Source: Achromobacter pestifer
GTDB taxonomy: Bacteria > Pseudomonadota > Gammaproteobacteria > Burkholderiales > Burkholderiaceae_B
DNA: 64,000 nucleotides
NCBI RefSeq assembly: GCF_013267355.1
Contig: NZ_CP053985.1
Location: 558,001 to 622,000 of the forward strand
Direction: 5' to 3'
The notes under the pieces are model-generated. The model searched no databases, was not told where the DNA came from, and saw only the letters and a list, made by a program, of their open reading frames with translations. Shown in pieces: positions 58,614 to 64,000 of this stretch. Within the stretch, counting starts at the first letter, position 1; every line of letters begins with the position of its first letter. Made by a program: the position numbers and the translations under genes.

Positions 58614-58823
58614 TCAGCGGCGCATGCCCACGCCGATGGCCACCACTCCGGCCACGATGGCCGCGATGCCGGCCCAGGCCGGGATCGCCACCGACTTCTC
58701 GGTCTCGGCGGTAGCCTTCACCGAACCAATCTGCAGCACGGTCTCCTCGGACTTGTAGTTGAAGCCCTTGTAGGCCAGGGCAGCGATGCCCAGGACGATC
58801 AGAATGGCGCCGATGATCTTCAT
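58614..58823 (-). CDS. DUF3185 family small membrane protein
   Basis: This 69-aa protein has two membrane helices (about residues 3-20 and 48-66) with a short polar loop (KGFNYKSEETVLQIGSVKAT). This matches DUF3185 (two-helix proteins of unknown role). A GGAGAT ribosome site precedes the ATG. It is divergent from rdgC and convergent with the candidate small RNA. Confidence 0.85.
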   Translation of the reverse strand: MKIIGAILIVLGIAALAYKGFNYKSEETVLQIGSVKATAETEKSVAIPAWAGIAAIVAGVVAIGVGMRR

Positions 58824-58971
58824 TTTTTATCTCCAGTTCGACTTGCTGCGCGGACAGTAGCGCATCGGCCCGCCGCTGTCAGTGACAGAAGGTGTCGCAT
58901 CACGCTGCGGTATTGCCGCACTTCGGCAAAGCGGCCGCGTCGTATAGAATCAACCCTTTTGGCCGACGCTC

Positions 58972-59871
58972 ATGTGGTTCAAGAATCTCAAGATTTATCG
59001 CCTCTCCTCGCCGTGGACGCTGGTCGGCGACCAGCTTGAAGAAACGCTCGCGCGGCATGCCTACCAAAGCGGCAACAACCTCGAAATGCAGAGCCTGGGC
59101 TGGGTGCCTCCGCGTGAAAACGGCGGCCTGGCCCATGTGGTCAACGGCCAGATCCTGCTGAGCCTGCGCGCCGAGAAGAAGCTCCTGCCGGGCACCGTCG
59201 TCAACCAGGTCGCCAAGGCCCGCGCCCAGGAAATCGAAGAGCAGCAAGGCTACAAGCCGGGCCGCAAGCAAATGAAGGAAATCAAGGAGCGCGTCACCGA
59301 CGAGCTCCTGCCGCGCGCCTTCAGCGTGTACCGCGACACCCGTGTCTGGATCGACCCGCAGAACCATTGGCTGGTGATCGACGCGGCCGCCTCGGCCAAG
59401 GCCGACGAAGTCATCGGCCTGTTGGCCAAGTGCGTGGACCCCTTCCCGCTCGAAAACCTGTACGTGGCGCAGTCCCCGGCCTCGGCCATGACCGGCTGGC
59501 TGGCCGAGGACGAGGCTCCGGCCAACTTCTCCATTGACCAGGACACCGAGCTGCGTTCGTCGGGTGAAAGCGGCGCGGCCATCCGCTACGTCAAGCACTC
59601 GATCGACGCCGACGACGTGCGCCGCCACATCCAGTCGGGCAAGCAGTGCACTCGCCTGGCCATGACCTGGGCAGACCGCATCTCGTTCGTGCTGACCGAA
59701 GGCCTGGACGTCAAGCGCGTTGCGCCCCTGGACGTGCTGAAGGAAGGCAACGAAGGCGTGGCCGCCAACGACGACGAAAAGTTCGATTCCGACATGATGC
59801 TGATGACGGGCGAACTGGCCAAGATGATGGCCGAACTGGTCGACGCGCTGGGCGGCGAAAAGAAGGTGTAA
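58972..59871 (+). CDS. rdgC: recombination-associated protein RdgC
   Basis: This 299-aa nucleoid-associated protein binds DNA as a ring-shaped dimer and limits RecA-dependent recombination. Conserved parts are [35 protein letters not shown] and [18 protein letters not shown]. It starts at ATG 58972. It ends with a strong terminator. Confidence 0.96.
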   Translation: MWFKNLKIYRLSSPWTLVGDQLEETLARHAYQSGNNLEMQSLGWVPPRENGGLAHVVNGQILLSLRAEKKLLPGTVVNQVAKARAQEIEEQQGYKPGRKQMKEIKERVTDELLPRAFSVYRDTRVWIDPQNHWLVIDAAASAKADEVIGLLAKCVDPFPLENLYVAQSPASAMTGWLAEDEAPANFSIDQDTELRSSGESGAAIRYVKHSIDADDVRRHIQSGKQCTRLAMTWADRISFVLTEGLDVKRVAPLDVLKEGNEGVAANDDEKFDSDMMLMTGELAKMMAELVDALGGEKKV

Positions 59872-59905
59872 GCCGCAGGCGCCATGGCGCCACGGGCAAA
59901 CCGCG

Positions 59906-59932
59906 GGCCGCCCATGATCGGGCGGCCTTTTT
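59906..59932 (+). terminator. intrinsic terminator of rdgC
   Basis: GGCCGCCC (59906-59913) pairs with GGGCGGCC (59920-59927), followed by five T. It lies in the gap to the convergent diguanylate cyclase gene. Confidence 0.8.
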
Positions 59933-59952
59933 CATGCGCGAGAAGCCTGGCT

Positions 59953-61389
59953 TCAGGCCGCCACCGCGCGGTCGCGGCCGGCCTGCTTGGCCTGGTAGAG
60001 CGCCTTGTCGGCGCGGTCGATCAGATAGGCATAGTCCGGATGGCCGTCGAACGTCGCTACGCCGATGCTGGCCGTGATGAGCAGCGGACCGGCCTCGGGA
60101 ATGTTGAAGACATGGCGGCGGATTTCCGCGCCCAGCTTCTCGGCCGTGGCCAAGGCGGCCTCGCTTGCGGTGTCCACCAGCACCACCAGGAATTCTTCGC
60201 CACCATAGCGGAACACGAAATCGCTGGAACGGCACGATTGGTGCAGGACCTCGGCAAACTGGCGCAGCACCTGGTCGCCGCCGGAATGGCCGTGCTGGTC
60301 GTTGATGGCCTTGAAATGATCGATGTCCAGCAGCAGCACGGAGAACGCGCTGCGCTGGCGCCGCGCAATCGAAATTTCGCGCCCGATCACCGAGGGCAGG
60401 AAGCGCCGGTTCAGCACGTTGGTCAGCGGATCGCTGCCGCTTTCGATCTCGGCCACCATGTCGAACAGGCCGTTGAGCAGGTGCTTGATGCGCGCCACCA
60501 GCTCCTGCAGCTCGCGCACATGGTCGGGCATGGCCGAGGCCTGCCCCAGCTCCTCGCCCCGCATCAATTGGGGCAGCACCACCCCATCCAGCTGCGCGAC
60601 GGCGTCCATGATCTGCTGCAGGCCCGGCGCGCTTTCGAACATCGCGCCGCCCTTGTGTTGCAGCCACAGCCCGAATTCCGAGGCCGCCAGCCGCGGCAGG
60701 CTTTGCCCCGGCGCGCGGTAGTGCAGGCCGATCAGCACCGCCTGGCTCCATTCCAGCAAGGCGGCACGCTGGCGTTCGCGCTCCGTGGAAATGTTCTGCC
60801 CCAGGGCGAAGAGCCGGTAGGCCTCGTCGTTGCGGGCGCCGCGGCTGATGTCGCGCATGAAGGCGCGGCTCATCTGCTCGACCGCCAGGTCGAACAGATT
60901 ACAGACGTACTGGGTCGCGACCGATGCGGCCATGCCGTCCAGGTCGCTGGCGCGCAGGCGCAGCGCGATCTCGTTCTTCAGGATGCGAGCGCCGGCCATC
61001 ACCAGATGAATCGGGATGTGGACGCGGGCGTGCACTTCGCCCACTTTTTTCTGCGTGGCCATCAGCACGCCGACGTCGCCCTGATCGCGCACGCACAGCA
61101 GCCCCTTGAGCCAGCGCGTCATGCCTGCGTGCAGGCGGCTGGACACGATTTCATGGGACAGGCGCGGGCCTGCCTCGTCATCGGCCAGCAGCGTGGAATA
61201 AAAGGCGTCGACCAGTTCCGAAAGGCTGTCGCCGACCACGGCGGCGACCTGCCCGCGCGTGTAGGCGTCGACCGATTGGTACACCGCTACCCAGGCCTGC
61301 TCATTGGACGCGCTCAGGTAGCACGCTTGGCTGGATGCGCCGGTGTGCGGCTCGGAAAGTAAGGGGACGTCGGGACTGCTAGAAGACAT
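59953..61389 (-). CDS. globin-coupled diguanylate cyclase (BpeGReg type)
   Basis: This 478-aa protein has an N-terminal sensor globin (about residues 25-175) with a likely proximal haem histidine in KKVGEVHARVHIPIHLVM (about His120). A helical linker (about 180-300) and a GGDEF domain (about 315-478) follow. The active-site motif is GGEEF in RYGGEEFLVVLVD. An RxxD product-inhibition site (RSSD) lies five residues before it. It resembles Bordetella pertussis BpeGReg, an oxygen-sensing enzyme that makes cyclic di-GMP when ligand is bound. It is monocistronic. Confidence 0.92.
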   Translation of the reverse strand: MSSSSPDVPLLSEPHTGASSQACYLSASNEQAWVAVYQSVDAYTRGQVAAVVGDSLSELVDAFYSTLLADDEAGPRLSHEIVSSRLHAGMTRWLKGLLCVRDQGDVGVLMATQKKVGEVHARVHIPIHLVMAGARILKNEIALRLRASDLDGMAASVATQYVCNLFDLAVEQMSRAFMRDISRGARNDEAYRLFALGQNISTERERQRAALLEWSQAVLIGLHYRAPGQSLPRLAASEFGLWLQHKGGAMFESAPGLQQIMDAVAQLDGVVLPQLMRGEELGQASAMPDHVRELQELVARIKHLLNGLFDMVAEIESGSDPLTNVLNRRFLPSVIGREISIARRQRSAFSVLLLDIDHFKAINDQHGHSGGDQVLRQFAEVLHQSCRSSDFVFRYGGEEFLVVLVDTASEAALATAEKLGAEIRRHVFNIPEAGPLLITASIGVATFDGHPDYAYLIDRADKALYQAKQAGRDRAVAA

Positions 61390-61530
61390 AAATAATCCGC
61401 ACTAGGGCTCCTCGGAGTGTCTGGAAACGACACGCGACAGGAAAAACCAGCGCGGATTATGCTTGAAATCAACGGGCCAGGCCGCCCCATGGCCCTGCGC
61501 CCTAGGGGTATTGGGCCCAGCGCCGCGCCC

Positions 61531-62823
61531 TTATTCGAGCCCGTGGAACGCGGAATCGTCCGGACCGACGTGGGACGGATGCTGCCAAGTCACGTCGCGC
61601 AAGGAATGCTGCACCAGGCCTTCGACGCCCAGCAGCACCGCGAAGATCGCCATGCGGATGGGGATGCCATTGTCGGTCTGGCGGAAGATGGCCAGGCGCG
61701 GATCATGGTTGAGGTCCACGCTCAAATCGTTGGCTCCCGGGCGGCTGTCGCGCGGCAGCGGGTGCATGACGATGGTATCGGGGCCGCAGTAGGCGTCGAT
61801 GATGGCGCGGCCGATCTGGAAATCCGGCGTGTAGCCTTCGTTCTCTTCATTGGCGAAGCGCTCTTTCTGCACGCGCGTGGCATAGATCACGTCCGCGCCC
61901 GCCAGGCCTTCGGCCAGCGTGGTCTTCTGCTCGATGATGTTGCCGTTGCGGCTGGCCTGCTCGATGATGTAGGACGGCATCTCCAGGCCCTTGGGCGACA
62001 CCAGCGAGAACTTGACGTTCTTGTACAGCGCCATCAGTTTGATGAGCGAGTGCACGGTGCGGCCGTATTTCAGGTCGCCGACCATGGCGATATGCGCGCC
62101 GTCCAGCAGTTTGCCCAGGCGCGAGAACTCGGTCAGGATCGTGTACAGGTCCAGCAGGGCCTGGCTGGGGTGCTCGCCCGGGCCGTCGCCGCCATTGACC
62201 ACGGGGATGTTGGTGGCGCGCGCGAATTCCGCGACCGAACCCTGGTCCGGATGGCGGATGACCATGGCGTCGACGTAGCCGCTCATGACGCGGCTGGTGT
62301 CGTAGATCGATTCGCCCTTGGCCATGGACGAGAACGTGAAGCCGGTGGTATCGCAGACCGAGCCGCCCAGGCGGCAGAACGCGGAGCCGAAGCTGACGCG
62401 GGTACGGGTGCTGGCCTCGAAGAACAGGTTGCCCAGCACCGCGCCTTCCAGCACACGGGACACCTTTTGGCGGCGGGCGATGGGCTGCATCATGTCGGCC
62501 ACGCGGAACAGGTCCTCGACCGATTCGCGCGTGAACTGGTCCACCGACAGCAGTTGGTGCTTGCCTTCCACCGCGATGCGGTCACGCAACGGACCTTCTT
62601 GTACGCTTTGCGTATATTTTTCCAGCAATACTCCGTTCTGCACGATTTCGCTGACAAAGCGCTGCACCACTTCCGGCATGGCTCGGAATTCCTGCGAGCC
62701 CTCCGGCAACAGCCAGGTGTCGAGCGCACGGCGCTTGACGCCAATGCGGGTCGCGAACACGTCGCGGGTGAGATTCAGGCGCCGCATGGCGTCGCGCAGG
62801 AAGGCTTGCTGGGAGATGGTCAT
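61531..62823 (-). CDS. pyrB: aspartate carbamoyltransferase with an N-terminal helix-turn-helix
   Basis: This 430-aa enzyme makes carbamoyl-aspartate for pyrimidine synthesis. The catalytic domain (about residues 85-430) shows FEASTRTRVSFGSAF for carbamoyl phosphate, GEHPSQALLDLYTI, MVGDLKYGRTVHSL and VMHPLPRDSRPG. Ordinary catalytic subunits are about 310 residues, so about 85 are added at the N-terminus. Residues 10-42 (MRRLNLTRDVFATRIGVKRR, then ALDTWLLPEG) look like an XRE-type helix-turn-helix. No pyrI or pyrC gene is adjacent. The promoter carries an operator-like palindrome. Confidence 0.93.
   Translation of the reverse strand: MTISQQAFLRDAMRRLNLTRDVFATRIGVKRRALDTWLLPEGSQEFRAMPEVVQRFVSEIVQNGVLLEKYTQSVQEGPLRDRIAVEGKHQLLSVDQFTRESVEDLFRVADMMQPIARRQKVSRVLEGAVLGNLFFEASTRTRVSFGSAFCRLGGSVCDTTGFTFSSMAKGESIYDTSRVMSGYVDAMVIRHPDQGSVAEFARATNIPVVNGGDGPGEHPSQALLDLYTILTEFSRLGKLLDGAHIAMVGDLKYGRTVHSLIKLMALYKNVKFSLVSPKGLEMPSYIIEQASRNGNIIEQKTTLAEGLAGADVIYATRVQKERFANEENEGYTPDFQIGRAIIDAYCGPDTIVMHPLPRDSRPGANDLSVDLNHDPRLAIFRQTDNGIPIRMAIFAVLLGVEGLVQHSLRDVTWQHPSHVGPDDSAFHGLE
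62602..62618. promoter_or_regulatory. second copy of the pyrB operator-like palindrome, inside the gene
   Basis: TACGCTTTGCGTATATT differs by one base from the copy in the promoter. Its core TACGC-TTT-GCGTA is a perfect inverted repeat. It lies about 70 codons into pyrB. Two such sites could allow looping or roadblock repression. Confidence 0.55.
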
Positions 62824-62845
62824 GACGGGCCCCGAACAGGAGATT

Positions 62846-62874
62846 TATATACGCTTTGCGCATATTATTCTCAA
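62846..62874 (-). promoter_or_regulatory. pyrB promoter with operator-like palindrome in the spacer
   Basis: On the minus strand TTGAGA (62874-62869) and TATATA (62851-62846) are exactly 17 bp apart. The near-palindrome ATATACGC-TTT-GCGCATAT (62847-62865) fills the spacer and overlaps the -10. Binding there would block RNA polymerase. Confidence 0.75.
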
Positions 62875-62920
62875 CACAAATTCAAGTCCAACATTTTTGC
62901 GCACACGGGTTTACCCGCAA

Positions 62921-63334
62921 CTACCGCCTGGCATAGGCCGTTGTCGTCTGGGGTGCATCCGTGATCGCCTGTCCAGCCGCCAGCCAGCAGGCGGCGCAGA
63001 AGGCGAGCGCGCTGATCAGATAGCAAAACATGGCCAGAAGCTGCGCGGGCCAATGCGCGCGCGTCAGATGTCCGGTGTAGCCCTGGCGCAACAGGCTGAC
63101 CTGCGCCAGGTAGGCAAACAGTATTCCCAGGCAAGCGGCCAGCAGGCCGCCCAGCAGCAGGGCCAGCGGCAATTGCAGATCCGACGCGGCGATCTCGCCG
63201 CCCACCACGCCCAAGGAAAAGCCGGTCAGCACCAGCGCCGCGCCGCCATTGAGCCAACCCAGGAAACGGAACGCCCCCGCCAGCAGCGAGAACGACAGGC
63301 CGCTGGCGCGGATCTGCTGGGCGCGGGCGTCCAT
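62921..63334 (-). CDS. four-helix membrane protein of unknown function
   Basis: This 137-aa protein has four hydrophobic segments (about residues 18-40, 55-78, 96-118 and a short pair around 40-50). Landmarks are GWLNGGAALVLTGFSLGVVG and YLISALAFCAACWLAAG. No family is recognised. It starts 3 bases after the lipoprotein gene stop on the same strand, so the two are probably co-transcribed. Confidence 0.65.
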   Translation of the reverse strand: MDARAQQIRASGLSFSLLAGAFRFLGWLNGGAALVLTGFSLGVVGGEIAASDLQLPLALLLGGLLAACLGILFAYLAQVSLLRQGYTGHLTRAHWPAQLLAMFCYLISALAFCAACWLAAGQAITDAPQTTTAYARR

Positions 63335-63337
63335 GGA

Positions 63338-63769
63338 TCAGCCTTCGCCGCCCTTGCGGCAAACCGGCGTGGCGCTCTGGATGGAAGTGCGGGCGGCAGC
63401 GATTTCGGCCGCGTCCCAACGCCCTGCGCCCAGCACCGTGATGGTCACCTTGGACGTCGACGGACTGGCGCTTTCGGCGGCGATCAGTTCCAGCACCTTG
63501 GCGGGTTCCGTCACTTTATAGAGCTGCACTTCGTCCGGCGCGCCTTTTTCGCCCTTCACGTGGCGCCAGGCATAGGCGACGTTGTAGGCGTGCTGCACTT
63601 GTATGTGGCAGGTGCGCACGTACTCGCCGGCCCGGCGGAAAGCCGCTTCGTAGTTGGTATTTACCGTGAAGGTCTCGGTCACGACGGCATCGGATTCGTA
63701 AACCCCTTTGCTCGCGCAGCCGGCCAACAGGGCCGCAAACGCCATTCCCATCCACAAAGACTTGCGCAT
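63338..63769 (-). CDS. lipoprotein of unknown function (BPTD_2524-like)
   Basis: This 143-aa protein has a signal peptide with lipobox LAGC (Cys17). The mature part includes TETFTVNTNYEAAFRRAGEY and a VTITVLGAGRWDAAEIAAAR stretch near the C-terminus. It is similar by eye to a Bordetella-type lipoprotein family of unknown role. The ATG at 63769 has GGGAAG upstream. It is the first gene of a two-gene unit with the membrane protein. Confidence 0.72.
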   Translation of the reverse strand: MRKSLWMGMAFAALLAGCASKGVYESDAVVTETFTVNTNYEAAFRRAGEYVRTCHIQVQHAYNVAYAWRHVKGEKGAPDEVQLYKVTEPAKVLELIAAESASPSTSKVTITVLGAGRWDAAEIAAARTSIQSATPVCRKGGEG

Positions 63770-63818
63770 GACACTTCCCACGATCGAATTCAACTCCCCG
63801 AATTATGCCAGCGAGAGG

Positions 63819-63872
63819 GGGGGAGCCCCCCACGCCGCTCTCGCGGCGCTCGTTTGCTGCCTCTCCCGCCCC
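63819..63872. repeat. weak GC-rich palindromic repeat
   Basis: GGGGGAGCCCCCCACGCCGC and GCGGCGCTC give nested inverted repeats. They are reminiscent of the elements at 20609 and 33830 but shorter. They lie in the gap between the lipoprotein gene and the last terminator. Confidence 0.35.
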
Positions 63873-63882
63873 GCGCATCAAC

Positions 63883-63926
63883 AAAAAAGCCGCGAGAAGG
63901 ATGCGTAGGCATGTCTCGCGGCTTTT
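63883..63926 (-). terminator. intrinsic terminator of the gene entering from the right
   Basis: On the minus strand AAAAGCCGCGAGA (63926-63914) pairs with TCTCGCGGCTTTT (63897-63885) over 13 bp, followed by more T. It serves the minus-strand gene ending at 63960. Confidence 0.85.
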
Positions 63927-63959
63927 GAGCCGGGATTACGGCATATGGAACAAGGGGGG

Positions 63960-64000
63960 CTACTTGGTGGCAGCGCCCTCAATCTTCTCGCCACCCCGCT
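63960..64000 (-). CDS. partial entericidin-like lipoprotein, C-terminal end
   Basis: The minus-strand frame ending in TAG at 63960 reads RGGEKIEGAATK, the usual C-terminal pattern of entericidin A/B-like lipoproteins (GKDxQxxGEKIEGAA). The rest lies beyond the window. It is followed by a strong terminator. It would be the second such protein in this window, with 24906-25037. Confidence 0.7.
   Translation of the reverse strand, partial: RGGEKIEGAATK

Overview
This window is an ordered chromosomal segment of a high-GC betaproteobacterium. It most resembles the family Alcaligenaceae (Achromobacter or Bordetella). Reasons are the three-gene pntAA-pntAB-pntB transhydrogenase, alaC-hom-thrC, hemC-hemD-hemX-hemY, a globin-coupled diguanylate cyclase of the Bordetella BpeGReg type, and GC-rich palindromic intergenic repeats of the kind common in that family. 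Genus assignment is an inference. I see no tRNA, rRNA, CRISPR array, insertion sequence or prophage.

Layout. 0.2-3.1 kb: proton-translocating transhydrogenase. 3.1-8.6 kb (minus strand): glycolate oxidase glcDEF and a second FAD-linked 2-hydroxyacid dehydrogenase. 8.7-11.5 kb (minus): aroG behind a Phe/Tyr-codon leader peptide and a complete attenuator, then tldD. 11.5-17.6 kb: an 800-base gap, an H-NS-type protein, lipoproteins, pepN and fbp. 17.8-21.9 kb (minus): thrC, hom, alaC. 22.1-24.8 kb: Mth938-domain protein, peroxiredoxin, PIN-PhoH ATPase. 24.9-33.8 kb: an entericidin-like lipoprotein, then an uptake and catabolic locus (FAH hydrolase, Dabb protein, fused LivH-LivM permease, LivF, LivG and SDR on the minus strand; cupin, binding protein, SDR and IclR regulator on the plus strand). 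33.9-39.1 kb (minus): ppa and the tetrapyrrole genes hemY, hemX, hemD, hemC. 39.1-40.9 kb (minus): a 40-residue membrane protein and two TerC-family proteins, the second with a structured leader. 41.1-43.2 kb (minus): sucD, sucC. 43.2-48.4 kb (minus): a DUF2889 protein, a divergent phosphopantetheinyl transferase and a 1327-residue synthetase with the A-T-membrane architecture of epsilon-poly-lysine synthetase. 48.6-52.0 kb: divergent metE and metR. 52.0-54.0 kb (minus): recX, recA with a LexA box. 54.2-58.2 kb: two-component system and an MHS-type transporter. 58.3-64.0 kb: candidate small RNA, DUF3185 protein, rdgC, globin diguanylate cyclase, aspartate carbamoyltransferase with an N-terminal helix-turn-helix, a membrane protein, a lipoprotein and the end of a second entericidin-like gene.

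Three points deserve attention first. (1) The aroG leader encodes FYFYFYGF and contains mutually exclusive 1:2, 2:3 and 3:4 stems ending in an intrinsic terminator. (2) pyrB carries an N-terminal helix-turn-helix, and a near-palindromic operator sits exactly in the 17-bp spacer of its promoter, with a second copy inside the gene. (3) The poly-amino-acid-synthetase-like protein overlaps a PPTase-like gene and may form a self-contained secondary-metabolite system.
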